Source: Anaerolineae bacterium (GTDB lineage: Bacteria; Chloroflexota; Anaerolineae; Aggregatilineales; Phototrophicaceae). Taken from it: a stretch of 64,000 nt of DNA. Every line of letters starts with the position of its first letter. The stretch's first letter is position 1. A model generated the notes under the pieces. It saw only the letters and a list, made by a program, of their open reading frames with translations. It was not told the origin of the DNA and made no database searches. The stretch is taken from NCBI GenBank assembly GCA_022820665.1, contig JAJEFB010000044.1, forward strand, positions 59,705 to 123,704, given 5' to 3'. Position numbers and translations under genes: made by a program. Shown here in pieces: positions 1 through 9,600 of this stretch.

Positions 1-1
1 T

Positions 2-109
2 GACGGCGAACATTCACTCAGCCGCTACCGAGCCGTGGACGATGAGAACTGGCATAGCTTGGACGGTGGAATAGCGATTCCGGCGCGATCAGCCGTGGTG
101 GTCATCTAG
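2..109 (+). CDS. C-terminal end of an unidentified protein (partial)
   Basis: An open frame enters from the left edge and stops at TAG 107-109, giving 35 residues that end in IPARSAVVVI. Endings of the form 'ipaRSavVv' after a Trp-containing strand are common at the C-terminal beta domain of glycoside hydrolases (GH13/GH36-like), so this may be the tail of such an enzyme, but the piece is too short for assignment. It is convergent with cobO, whose stop lies 22 bases further on. Confidence 0.4.
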   Translation, partial: DGEHSLSRYRAVDDENWHSLDGGIAIPARSAVVVI

Positions 110-131
110 CGCATTTCGTTTGTTTGGCGCA

Positions 132-671
132 TCAGAACTCAATGCCGGCGCGAGCCAGAATACCGCTGTCGTAAGCGTGTTTGATATTGCGCATTTCAGT
201 GACGGTATCGGCGTACTCGATCAACTGCGCCGGCGCGTTGCGCCCGGTAATGAGCAGGTTCAAGCGCCCCGGTTTGTTGGCTCGCAGCCAGTTGATCACT
301 TCAGTGGCATCCAGCCAGCCGAAGTCCATGAGATAAGTGAACTCGTCGAGAACCACCAGTTCGTATTCGTCGGAAGTGATGATGGCCCCCGCCTTTTGCC
401 AGCCATGCAGCGCTCGCGCTTCTGTTTCGTCGATGTTTTTGCTGGTCCAGGTGAAGCCGTCCCCGGTCTTGATAGGTTCCAGTCCCAGCCCTTTGAATGC
501 GCGGATCTCGTCCCAACTGCCGCTTTCGTGCTTGAGGAACTGGATCAGCGCGACGCGCTTTTTTCGACCCAACATGCGCAGAATCACGCCGTAAGCCGAT
601 GTTGACTTGCCGCGTCCCTCGCCGGTATGCACCAACACGAGACCCCGCTTGCCTTCAGTCTTGTCGCTCAT
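132..671 (-). CDS. cobO: Cob(I)yrinic acid a,c-diamide adenosyltransferase
   Basis: A 179-aa protein with the CobA/CobO/BtuR fold. It transfers the 5'-deoxyadenosyl group of ATP to the cobalt of reduced corrinoids, making adenosylcobalamin in the cytoplasm. The N-terminal P-loop variant GEGRGKST (residues 17-24) is diagnostic, followed by VVLDEFTYLMDFGWLD (Walker B-like) and a C-terminal half rich in conserved Asn/Arg (ITGRNAP). The length is normal for the family. It is the last gene of the B12 operon; its ATG overlaps the stop of the ATPase gene by 4 bases (668-671), which implies translational coupling. The context suggests that imported corrinoid is adenosylated on entry. Confidence 0.93.
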   Translation of the reverse strand: MSDKTEGKRGLVLVHTGEGRGKSTSAYGVILRMLGRKKRVALIQFLKHESGSWDEIRAFKGLGLEPIKTGDGFTWTSKNIDETEARALHGWQKAGAIITSDEYELVVLDEFTYLMDFGWLDATEVINWLRANKPGRLNLLITGRNAPAQLIEYADTVTEMRNIKHAYDSGILARAGIEF

Positions 672-1678
672 ATTCCCGCATCCTTAAGCGCGGCCAAGAC
701 CCCGGCAACCGAGCGATGCCGGCTTAGGCGCTCTTCAATTGTCAGATGCCACTCGGGTCCCTGGCCGTTATGTCTCAGGGAGATATCCGCGACGCCGGCA
801 ACCGGATCATGGCGATAGCCATTGCGTTCGAGCGCCCGCCGCATCCAGGTTTCTCTTGTGCCGCTACCTTTGACATGTATGGCAGCGCCGGCGGGCGTTT
901 CAACGGCGAAGGCGCCGCTGCTTTGATCAAAACTGACGCTGTCGGTATGGAAGGTCTGCGTGATGCCGCCGTCAAGCGCCAGATCTTCGGGCGCGCCGAC
1001 CAGCATGGCGCCCTCCCGCATCAACCAAAGTTGGTCGCAGTTTCTCAGCGCCTGGTCCAGGTCGTGTGTGGAGACGAGGATCGCGCGGCCCGTTTGATGC
1101 GCCAAGCGCTTGAGCAAGCGCATGATTTCAACGCGGCGCGGCAGATCAAGAAAGGCTGTCGGTTCGTCCAGCAGCATGATCGCGGTCTCCTGCGCCAGCG
1201 CGCGCGCGATCATCAGCTTTTGACGCTGGCCGTCGCTGAGCTCGGCAAGGACCTGGCACGCCAGCTCTCCCGCATTGACCGCATCCAGAGCCCAATTGAC
1301 GGCGCCACGGTCGCTCTCGGATAATCTGCCCAACCAGTCGCTGTGCGGCAGCCTGCCAAGCGCGACTAACTCGAAGCCGGTCATCAAGCCGGGATGCGGC
1401 GTGTTGGTCAAGACGAGGCTGAGCGCTTTTGCCAGTTCCCCGGGCCTCATACGGCGCGCGTCTTCGCCATCAAGCAGCACTTGACCGGCCAAGGGCGCTT
1501 GCATGGCCGCCAAAGTTCGCAACAGCGTCGATTTGCCGACGCCGTTGGGACCCAGCAGGCCGACCAAGCTGCCGGGTTCCAGGCGCAAATTGAGCGCTTT
1601 TGCCAGGCAAATATCATCCTTGCGCCTTCGTGGGTAGCCGATCGATAGATCGCGCGTATGCAAGGCGGGAACGCTCAT
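668..1678 (-). CDS. Corrinoid (B12)/iron-siderophore ABC transporter, ATP-binding protein
   Basis: A 336-aa ABC ATPase of the FecE/BtuD group. Visible motifs are Walker A GPNGVGKST (43-51), signature LSDGQ (147-151), Walker B MLLDEP (168-173) and the H-loop STHD (203-206). The ATPase core ends near residue 250. About 85 residues follow that are not part of the usual domain and are seen in some corrinoid ABC ATPases; their role is unknown to me. The gene overlaps both neighbours by 4 bases (ATGA). B12 is inferred as substrate from the riboswitch upstream and cobO downstream rather than from this protein itself. Confidence 0.88.
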   Translation of the reverse strand: MSVPALHTRDLSIGYPRRRKDDICLAKALNLRLEPGSLVGLLGPNGVGKSTLLRTLAAMQAPLAGQVLLDGEDARRMRPGELAKALSLVLTNTPHPGLMTGFELVALGRLPHSDWLGRLSESDRGAVNWALDAVNAGELACQVLAELSDGQRQKLMIARALAQETAIMLLDEPTAFLDLPRRVEIMRLLKRLAHQTGRAILVSTHDLDQALRNCDQLWLMREGAMLVGAPEDLALDGGITQTFHTDSVSFDQSSGAFAVETPAGAAIHVKGSGTRETWMRRALERNGYRHDPVAGVADISLRHNGQGPEWHLTIEERLSRHRSVAGVLAALKDAGI

Positions 1679-2832
1679 TGCCGCCCCTTGAATTGACGCA
1701 GGACCACCAGCATGACCACGGGCGCGCCCAGCAGCGCGGTGACAACATTGAGCGGAAGAACCAGGTTATTGCCCGGCAATTCCGCGATCAGCGAAGCGCA
1801 CAAAGCCACAATACCGCCGGTCAGGCACGTGCCCGGCAACAGGATTCGATGATCCGATGCGCGCAGAATGCCGCGACAAAGGTGGGGCACTGCAATGCCG
1901 ACAAAGGCGATTGGGCCGCAGAAAGCGGTCACCGCGCTAACCAGGAGGGCAGTCGAAAGCACGATCCGCAGCCGCGCGCGTCGCAGGTTTGTTCCCATAC
2001 TTTGCGCATAGTCTTCGCCGAGCAGGAGGGCATTCAGCGCTTTGATCGACGTGGCCGCGATCAGCAAGCCGGCGCAGACAAAGCTTGCCAATATCGGCAG
2101 CTGTCCGACGGTGACGCTGCTGAATGAGCCGAAAGTCCAGTTGATATAGGCTTGGATTCGTTCTGGCAAGGCAAAATAGAGCAACAAGCTAACCATCGAC
2201 GTCACCAGATACCCGAACATGAGCCCGAGGATCAGCAAGGTCAGATTGCTGCGAACCCTCGTCGCAACCAGCAGAACCAGCCCCATGGTCAGCCCGGCGC
2301 CCAGCCCGGCTGCCGTCGTCAACAACAGATCGCCCGTGAATCCCAGACCGGCGATCATCGCTGCGCCGCCGGCGCCGGTCGAGAGCACCACCAGCGCGAC
2401 ACCCAGGCTGGCGCCTGAACTGACGCCGAGCACGAAGGGCTCGGCCAGGGGATTGCGGAAGTAGGTTTGCATCAGCAGCCCGCTGAGACCCAAAGCGATA
2501 CCCGCCAACATCGCTGTCAGCGTTTTGGGCAGCCGAAACTTGAGAACTATATTCGTCCAGGCAGTTGAGTCTGACTTGCCAAGAAGCAGCGCCGAAACGA
2601 TCTGATCCAGGGGAATTGATGCCGAACCCAGCGCCATACTCAATAGCAGCAGCAATCCCAGCACCAGGGTCATCAGCAGCAAAATCATGGAGCGCTGATC
2701 CAGACCGGATACGCTGGCAGCAAGCCGGCGTCGCGTCAATACATTGCTATCGTTTGCCGGTCCTGTTCGAACGACGGCCGACGATGCCCGGGCGGTTTTA
2801 TGCGCCAGTTGCGACATCTTATTCGCTCGCAA
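1675..2832 (-). CDS. Corrinoid ABC transporter permease (FecCD/BtuC family)
   Basis: A 385-aa polytopic membrane protein of the FecCD family with about ten hydrophobic segments starting near residue 48. The family hallmark GPIAFVGIAVPHLCR is present in the C-terminal third, as are the conserved LGxSSGASLG-type loop (LGVSSGASLGVALVVLS) and NPLAEPFVLG. An N-terminal tail of about 45 residues precedes the first helix. The ATG at 2832 lies inside the end of the substrate-binding-protein gene (14-base overlap); an internal ATG at 2817 would remove the overlap. It works with the flanking ATPase and binding protein to import cobalamin. Confidence 0.9.
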   Translation of the reverse strand: MRANKMSQLAHKTARASSAVVRTGPANDSNVLTRRRLAASVSGLDQRSMILLLMTLVLGLLLLLSMALGSASIPLDQIVSALLLGKSDSTAWTNIVLKFRLPKTLTAMLAGIALGLSGLLMQTYFRNPLAEPFVLGVSSGASLGVALVVLSTGAGGAAMIAGLGFTGDLLLTTAAGLGAGLTMGLVLLVATRVRSNLTLLILGLMFGYLVTSMVSLLLYFALPERIQAYINWTFGSFSSVTVGQLPILASFVCAGLLIAATSIKALNALLLGEDYAQSMGTNLRRARLRIVLSTALLVSAVTAFCGPIAFVGIAVPHLCRGILRASDHRILLPGTCLTGGIVALCASLIAELPGNNLVLPLNVVTALLGAPVVMLVVLRQFKGRQ

Positions 2833-4012
2833 GTCTCTGATAAAACAGGAATTCGCGCTCCGGTAACAAGCTCGGGTGAAGTATCGCCACCAGGTCGCCC
2901 AATACCAGGTGCGGATTGGTCACGCCCCATTCGTAGAGGTTATTGCCGCCGTTGGCGTTTTCGTCCGCGTTGTTGTTCCATACATCGCCCGATTGAAAGG
3001 CTGCAAAGTCGCCGAAGCGACTGTCGAGTGCCAGCAACTCCGCTTGGGACGAAAGCCCAAAGGTCTCAACAAGCCAAAGATCTGCCGCAAGCCCGCCCTC
3101 GTAGACAGCTTCAAAGCTCAAGCCCCGGCTCGAGGTCGAACCTTCTTCCGCCAGCAGCAGCTCCCCTCCGGCGTCGCGGATAAGCCTGCCGATGTATGTT
3201 TCTTGGCCCGGGATGAACCAGGCGTCGGCATAACCCAGGAATGAGTTGATGAGCACAGTCGGGCGGTCCGCTTCCGATACGCTTGCGGCGATTTGCCGCA
3301 CGTTCTCGTACTCGGAGGCGATGGTGTCGTAAATTTTCGTCGCAGCCGCTTCGCGATTGTAAAAGAGGGCGGTGAATTTGAGCCACTCGGCGCGCCCTAA
3401 TGGGGACAGTTCGCGCCAACTGGCGTCCAGCGCCGTGAAGACGCCAGCCTCCAGCAAGACTGGATGGGCATCGGTATCCGGATTGTAGCCATAGCTCATG
3501 ACCAATTGCGGCTCCAGGTTCAGCACCAGCTCGATATTGATCTGCGCGCCGAACCCAAGCTCGGCGATTTGCCCATCGGCAACCGCGTCGAGCACTTCAG
3601 CCGTGCTGATATAAAAGGCGCTGTCGACGCCCACCAGATGTTCGAGCAGGTCAAGCTGCGCTAGAGCAGGCACCTGCGTCGTGGAAAGGGTGATGATGTC
3701 GCCGGTTGGGACCTCGATGAATTGCGCGCCATCAGCGAAGTCGGCCACCGGAGGCGCGGGCGCGCCACATTGCACCAAAACATAATCAAAGCCGGGCGCG
3801 CCGTCGTAGGCGTCCCTGACGCTAAGGACTTTGTAATGATTGTGATACGAGACAGCAAATCTTTGCGCGTCGCGTATCTCGACCTTCTCTGGAAAATAAT
3901 CGACATCGGCGCTGTAATTCGTGATACAACCCTCGGTCACATTGACGTCCTGCGCTGTCGCCGGAACCAAGAACATTAGAATAGCGAAGAACAGAACAAG
4001 CTCGGCATGCAT
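2819..4012 (-). CDS. Corrinoid ABC transporter substrate-binding protein
   Basis: A 397-aa exported protein with a hydrophobic N-terminal signal (about 20 residues, ending PATAQ). It has the two-lobe helical-backbone architecture of periplasmic binding proteins of the BtuF/FhuD type, with conserved stretches such as LVGVDSAFYIST and LVMSYGYNPDT. There is no obvious lipobox Cys, so it may be soluble or tethered by its signal. It is the first gene after the cobalamin riboswitch (about 190 bases of leader) and starts the operon SBP-permease-ATPase-cobO. A strong Shine-Dalgarno site (AAGGAGGG on the minus strand) sits just upstream of ATG 4012. Confidence 0.88.
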   Translation of the reverse strand: MHAELVLFFAILMFLVPATAQDVNVTEGCITNYSADVDYFPEKVEIRDAQRFAVSYHNHYKVLSVRDAYDGAPGFDYVLVQCGAPAPPVADFADGAQFIEVPTGDIITLSTTQVPALAQLDLLEHLVGVDSAFYISTAEVLDAVADGQIAELGFGAQINIELVLNLEPQLVMSYGYNPDTDAHPVLLEAGVFTALDASWRELSPLGRAEWLKFTALFYNREAAATKIYDTIASEYENVRQIAASVSEADRPTVLINSFLGYADAWFIPGQETYIGRLIRDAGGELLLAEEGSTSSRGLSFEAVYEGGLAADLWLVETFGLSSQAELLALDSRFGDFAAFQSGDVWNNNADENANGGNNLYEWGVTNPHLVLGDLVAILHPSLLPEREFLFYQRLASE

Positions 4013-4149
4013 GTTATCCCTCCTTCAGGATAAAGGAGGAAACGGGGCTGGTTAGCTTTTTTGACACACCGTGTTGCAGGCGATAAAAGAAGGCTGGTAG
4101 CATTGTGTAAGCGCTACAAGCCTGTCCGCTGTCGCCGAGCGGTTGCGCA

Positions 4150-4180
4150 TCAAAAAAGCCCGCCGGGTTTCGGCGGGCGC
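4150..4180 (-). terminator. Intrinsic terminator, expression platform of the cobalamin riboswitch
   Basis: On the minus strand an 8-bp GC-rich stem (GCCCGCCG / CGGCGGGC, positions 4171-4178 with 4158-4165) is followed directly by six T residues (4152-4157). It lies between the riboswitch aptamer and the start codon of the binding protein, as expected for transcriptional attenuation when B12 is bound. Confidence 0.9.
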
Positions 4181-4204
4181 AAGTGACACTAACCACGCTC
4201 GTCT

Positions 4205-4380
4205 CCCTTTTGACGCGAAAGATTTACGAGCTAAGCCTTGGGCAGGAATTCGGACTTCTGATCAAGCGATCAGTCACCGCTGCGCGACAGTGCCGGACTT
4301 CCACCGACTTTCCCTGTTTGTGCCGAACATCCGGGTTCAGGCACACCCAAGTCTTAGAAATATGTACCTGCGTTGAGCAT
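4205..4380 (-). promoter_or_regulatory. Cobalamin riboswitch
   Basis: Reading the minus strand from about 4380 downward, the leader contains GGGAAAGTCGGTGGAAGTCC, then GCACTGTCGCGCAGCGGTGA, and finally the B12-box-like AGTCCGAATTCCTGCCC (4240-4256). These match the conserved order of the cobalamin aptamer (GGGAA..GGTG..A..CC, GCNGNCCCGCNACTGTNA, B12 box). The terminator follows about 60 bases downstream and then the B12 transport operon. Boundaries are approximate. Confidence 0.92.
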
Positions 4381-4415
4381 AACACAGGCGGCCAGGCATG
4401 TCAAACTAGATACGG

Positions 4416-5405
4416 CTAATCCTCGAAGGGGTAGCGCAGTCCCCAGATATCGCGAATTCGGTCCATGGTATCCATGATCGCCAGCGTTTCGTCCAAAGGC
4501 ATGACATCACACTCGATGAGTCCAGAACGAATGCAGTTGCCGACAGCCGCCGCTTCGTAATTGAATCCGTTGCCTTCATTGTTGAACCTTAGCGTCTCTG
4601 GCTCGCGCCCGGATACAGCGACTGTCATCTCTCTGGGCTGCCACCAATTGGAAAGCGCGATGGTGCCCTTGCTGCCCATGATGCGAGCTTCCTGCGGCGT
4701 GCTGAGGCGGATCGCGGTAGCGATTGTCGCCAATTCGTAATCGTTGTATTTGAAGATCGTCGCCGAAAGTTCATCGACGCCGGTAGAGCCGAGGGTGCCC
4801 TGCGAAAGGATCTCGCTGGGCTGTTTGCCATAGACCATCGACGCCAATTGCACACAGTAAACGCCGACATCCAGCAGCGCGCCGCCGGCAAGCTCGGGAT
4901 TGAAAAGACGATGTTCGGGCATGATCTGGCCCAGCCGAAAGCCGAAGTCCACTTGTAGCAGCATGACATCGCCAATAACCTTGTCGGCGAGCAATTCGCG
5001 CAGTTTCACCATGCCCGGGAAGAAGCGCGTCCAGAAGGCGTCCATCAGGAAGCGATTGTTGGCGCGGGCGCAATCGACCATGGCTTGCGCTTGCGCGCGA
5101 TTGACGGCGAAGGGCTTTTCGCAGAGCACGTGCTTGCCGGCGTTCAGGCAAAGCAGGGTATTGGGCATGTGGTAAGTATGTGGCGTGCCGATGTAGACGA
5201 CATCGACATCAGGGTCTTTTGCCAGGTCTTCGTAGCTGCCGTAGCATTTAGCCGCGCCGAATTCCGCGCCAAAGGCATCGGCTTTCTCCTGCGAGCGGGA
5301 GGCGACGGCATAGACCTCGGCATCCGGCAGGACGCCCAAGCCGGTGGCGAATTTCCGTGATATGTTTCCCAGTCCGACCAATCCCCAACGGATGCTGTCA
5401 GTCAT
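4416..5405 (-). CDS. Gfo/Idh/MocA family oxidoreductase
   Basis: A 329-aa NAD(P)-dependent dehydrogenase. The N-terminal Rossmann fold has GLVGLGNISRKF (residues 8-19), and the family catalytic lysine is in CEKPFAVN. The C-terminal alpha/beta domain follows. Members oxidise or reduce sugars, inositols or dihydrodiols; the substrate cannot be told from the sequence. The gene shares a 4-base stop/start overlap (5402-5405) with the upstream aldo/keto reductase gene, so the two are probably co-translated and may act on the same carbonyl compound. Confidence 0.85.
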   Translation of the reverse strand: MTDSIRWGLVGLGNISRKFATGLGVLPDAEVYAVASRSQEKADAFGAEFGAAKCYGSYEDLAKDPDVDVVYIGTPHTYHMPNTLLCLNAGKHVLCEKPFAVNRAQAQAMVDCARANNRFLMDAFWTRFFPGMVKLRELLADKVIGDVMLLQVDFGFRLGQIMPEHRLFNPELAGGALLDVGVYCVQLASMVYGKQPSEILSQGTLGSTGVDELSATIFKYNDYELATIATAIRLSTPQEARIMGSKGTIALSNWWQPREMTVAVSGREPETLRFNNEGNGFNYEAAAVGNCIRSGLIECDVMPLDETLAIMDTMDRIRDIWGLRYPFED

Positions 5406-6379
5406 GAAGGCTTTTCCTCCGTTTTCAGTTCCAGCCAGGCGATTTCCGCGGCGCTCAGTTGGAGATCGGCGGCGGCGGCGTTATCCGGGATCTGCTCGAC
5501 CTCCCAGTTGGCGACGATGGCGTGGTGACGAGGGCTGTTGCTGAGCACGTAGGCGACCGAGATTTGCGAGGGAGAAACACCTTTGTCGGCAGCCAACTCA
5601 ATAACGCGGTCCAGGCGCTGGAAGTTGCTCTCGTAGGCGTAGGCGCCGATGGGGTTGGTGTCCCAATAGCTGGTGAAGCTGTCGAGGTTGTCGCGGGTGA
5701 ACTTGCCAGTCATGAAGCCGCCCGCCAAGCTTGACCAGGTGAAGAGCGAGATTTCGTTTTCATCGTACCAGGCGCGGTCGGCTTCGCCTTGGGCGCCGCT
5801 GACGCTGATGCAGCCTTCCCAGGGCGGCTTGACCATTTCGGCGACGCTGAATTGCGGGCTGCTGACCGTGAATGGCGTCTTGCCGTTGGCGGCCGCGTAG
5901 TCGTTAGCTGCTTTGACACGGTCTCCCAGCCAATTAGAACCGCCGTATACGCCGATCTGTCCGGCTTCTTTAGCCTCGTGCAGCACATCGACGATCTCGT
6001 CGACTGGATAATCGCGGCTGTCCCGGTGCAGCAGAAAGAGCTCGACATGATCAGTCTGCAGGCGTTCGAGGGATTCGGCAAGGTCGCTGCGTATGTACTC
6101 AGGACGGACGCGATCGGGTATACCGTTTTCTGGATGGGCGCATTTGGTCAAGATCACCACGTCATCGCGAATCCCGCGCGACGTGATCCAGGCGCCAAGT
6201 TCTGTATCAGTGAGGCCGGCGCCGTAGCTGTGGGCGGAATCGAAGGCGTTGAAGCCGTTTTCAAAACAGGCGTCGAGCAGGCGGAAGTTGCCGTCGCGGT
6301 CGTCTGCCGAGAGCATGATGCTGCCTTGCAGCAGGCGTGAGACCGGTTTGTCGATACCATCGATCTGGGAATATTTCAT
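5402..6379 (-). CDS. Aldo/keto reductase
   Basis: A 325-aa (beta/alpha)8 NAD(P)H-dependent reductase. The tetrad is visible: Asp and Tyr in FDSAHSYGAG, Lys in VILTKCAHP and His in ELFLLHRDS. I chose ATG 6379 (MKYSQIDGIDK) because GAAAGGA precedes it by a proper spacing; an upstream in-frame ATG at 6472 would add residues unlike the family. It is the first gene of a two-gene operon with the Gfo/Idh/MocA oxidoreductase. Confidence 0.87.
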   Translation of the reverse strand: MKYSQIDGIDKPVSRLLQGSIMLSADDRDGNFRLLDACFENGFNAFDSAHSYGAGLTDTELGAWITSRGIRDDVVILTKCAHPENGIPDRVRPEYIRSDLAESLERLQTDHVELFLLHRDSRDYPVDEIVDVLHEAKEAGQIGVYGGSNWLGDRVKAANDYAAANGKTPFTVSSPQFSVAEMVKPPWEGCISVSGAQGEADRAWYDENEISLFTWSSLAGGFMTGKFTRDNLDSFTSYWDTNPIGAYAYESNFQRLDRVIELAADKGVSPSQISVAYVLSNSPRHHAIVANWEVEQIPDNAAAADLQLSAAEIAWLELKTEEKPS

Positions 6380-6601
6380 TGAGCAAGTCCTTTCTGTCCG
6401 CGCCGTATTGTAGCTGAAAGCGGCAGATGAAACAGCGGAATCTTCACGGCAAGCGTGATTGCCTGCTGACACGGGTCATTTACGGCTCGAAAGACGCAAC
6501 CGGCCTCCGCATAACACGTTATTTCAAAGGGTGGGGAATCGTTGCTGTAAGTTGTTCTATATGGCGGGAACAAAGCGCAAATGGCTGGGAATGGTTTGTA
6601 C

Positions 6602-9600
6602 TTACTCCGGCAGGACATCCCGCGGCTTGGAACTGCCTTCCTTGGGCGGGCCGACCACGCCGCGCTCTTCCATCATGTCGATCAGGCGCGCCGCGCGGGT
6701 ATAGCCGATGCGTAGACGCCGCTGCAAGAGCGAGATTGACGCTTTTTCCAGCCTTCGGACCATATCGACCGCGGTTTGATATAGTTCATCCTCTTGAGGA
6801 TCCGGATTGCCGGTCATATCTTCCACAGCCATACCGGTCATGTCACGCCCCGCGGAGGTATCCCAAAACGAAGCCTGACTGGGGGGTTCGACATTTGCCG
6901 CGCCGAAGGCCTGTCCATTGCCGGGTTTCTTGTTTGCGCTTCCCGTTTCAGCGGGAAGGCTGATCGGTTCAATCTCCGCAATGCCCAGATTCTGCAGTTT
7001 CCAGAAGCGACTGATGCTGTTGATTTCTTCGTCGGAGACGAAGACGCCCTGCATGCGCAAAGGCGCCGGCGCGTCCCCGGACAGATAGAGCATATCGCCC
7101 TTGCCCAGCAGGCGTTCAGCGCCCGGCTGATCCAGGATCACACGGCTGTCGACACTGCCGGCGACGGCGAAGGCGATACGCGCCGGGAAATTGGCTTTGA
7201 TGAGCCCGGTCACCACGTCAACAGAGGGGCGCTGCGTGGCGATCACCAGATGGATGCCAGTCGCGCGAGCCAGCGCCGCAATGCGCGAAATGGCGCGTTC
7301 CGTTTCTTCGGGCGCCGTCATCATCAGGTCGGCCAATTCGTCGATGATTACGACGATATAGGGCATCGGCGCCGACCCGGGAGCGAGAATGTGATTGTAG
7401 TCGATCAAATTGCGCGCGCCGGCTTTGCTGAACTTCTTGTAGCGCTCGTCCATCTCGCGCGTGACCCAGCGCAAGACGCCCACTGTCTTTTCGAGTTCCA
7501 CGACGACCGGCGCGACCAGGTGCGGCAAGCCATTGTAGCCGGTCAATTCTACCCGTTTTGGATCAACCATAATGAATTTGATATCGTCCGGCGATCGGTT
7601 AGCCAGGATGCTGATAATGATGGCGTTGATGCATTTGGACTTGCCGGAACCGGTGGTGCCGGCGATCAACAGGTGAGGCATCTGCGTCAGATCGGCAGAA
7701 ACCGGATTGCCGTCTACGGACATACCAAGGGCGATCGCCAGGGGAGAATCAATATGTTGAAAGCTGCGTGATTCCATGACGTCGCGCAGGCTTACCATCG
7801 CCGAGTCCGGATTGGGCACTTCGATGCCGACATAACCCTTTCCCGGCACTGGGGCTTCAACACGGATCGACTTGGCTCCCAGCGCCAGTTGCAGATCCTT
7901 GTCCAGCTGGGCGATCGCGCTGACCTTGACACGACTGCGCTTGCCGGTTCGCGATGTCAAATAATCGGGTTCGACGCCAAACTGCGTGATCACCGGACCG
8001 GTATTAAGCTCCACCACGCGCCCGGGCGCGCCGAAACTCGCCAGCGTATCTTCAATTATCTGCGCTTGCTGCAGCAAGACTTCTTCGTCCATTTCGCCTG
8101 TGGAGCCGCCGGTGAGCAATGCGCGGAAATCTGGCAACTGCCAATCGACGCGAGGTGGCGATCGTCGCGCCGGTCCGGTCGAAACAGTCTGTTTTTCAGG
8201 GCTCACCGGCTCCGCAGCCCGGGGAAAGGGGTTCGAGAGTTCAGCGGCGGTTTCCACGACCGCGTCCGACCGGTCGTCAAGCTGGTCGGATGGGACTTCA
8301 GGTTTGCTGAAGGAATCTGATGGCTCATCCGCGTCGCTTGTTGGGCGGATGACCTGTGCCGAATCCGATCTTGGTTTGGTCGACTCCGTTGGGCGCGACC
8401 TCAGCCAGGTATTATCGTCCGAGCGCGCGATTTCATTGTCGAGATCGTCCGATGCGGGCCGCGGTTCTTGCCGCCTGGAGGGCATGATGTCAGGTTTTTC
8501 AAATGGTCGCTTCGCTGGCCGCTCCATTGGCGCTGCCGGCGCTCCTGCGCTTGGGGGCGGGAATGAAGCGGATTGCGGCCGAATCGGCTCTGCGGGTCTC
8601 ATCGGCTGCGCGGGTTTGGCGCCGTATGAGCGCCAGTTGGGTCTTACCTTTGGTTTGCTTGCCTTTACCGCGCTCGTGTCCTCTGCCGGGGCATTGTTCC
8701 GAGTTTTAGATGCGCCGCCACCAAAGAGTCGTCCGAAGATGCGCGATCCTTGCCGATTTGGCGCCCTTGCCGCCTGTACCTCGCGGACAGCGGCTTCTGC
8801 GCTGGATTCGGCAGAGGCTCTCAAGAGGCTGACGCGCTTGGCAAGCATGTCGCGCAGTCGAATCGGAATCGGCATGATATCGCCGGATGGCTCGGGCAGC
8901 GCGTTCATGCCAGCTACCGCGCCCGACAATTTGGCCGACTCCGGCTTCGATACACGGACAGTTGCCTCTTGCCGAGCCAGCATCGTTTGCTCTTCCATTT
9001 GCAGTTGTTGCGCGCGCCGTCTGGCGGCTCGCTGCGCCATGTTGTCACGCATGTCGCGCGTGAATCCGATTGTCACGGCGGCCAACTCGGCCATGCTCAA
9101 GCGCGTGATCATCATTGTCGCGAAAGTCAAGACCATAGCCACGATCACGAAGCCACCCATCTCGGTCAGATTAATAACCAGGACCTGGTATATCCAGCCA
9201 CCGATTAGTCCCCCGCCGCGACCGCCCAGATAGGAACGTTCTACCAAGCCGCGCACACAATCCGGCGCGCAATAGCTGTCCCCGGCATAGCTCAATGACT
9301 CTCCAAACTGGAACAATACCAGCGCGCCGATAAATGCTGTTAACGCGCCAGCCAGACGCACCGGATCAATCAATGGCGCCTGATCGCCAAAATGCCGAAC
9401 GATCAGCCACATGCCGATGGCAAACATCGTGATTGGAACGGCTAGAGCTCCCCAGCCCAGCAGTTGGCCTATCAGCTTGTGTACCGCGCCGATCGCAGCC
9501 TGTTCGCGCGAAAGCGCGCTGAAAAACAGGACGATGGCGCCGAAGACCAGTCCCACGCCGATTAGATCCAGCTTCCGATCCAAATCAAGCCATTCGCTTG

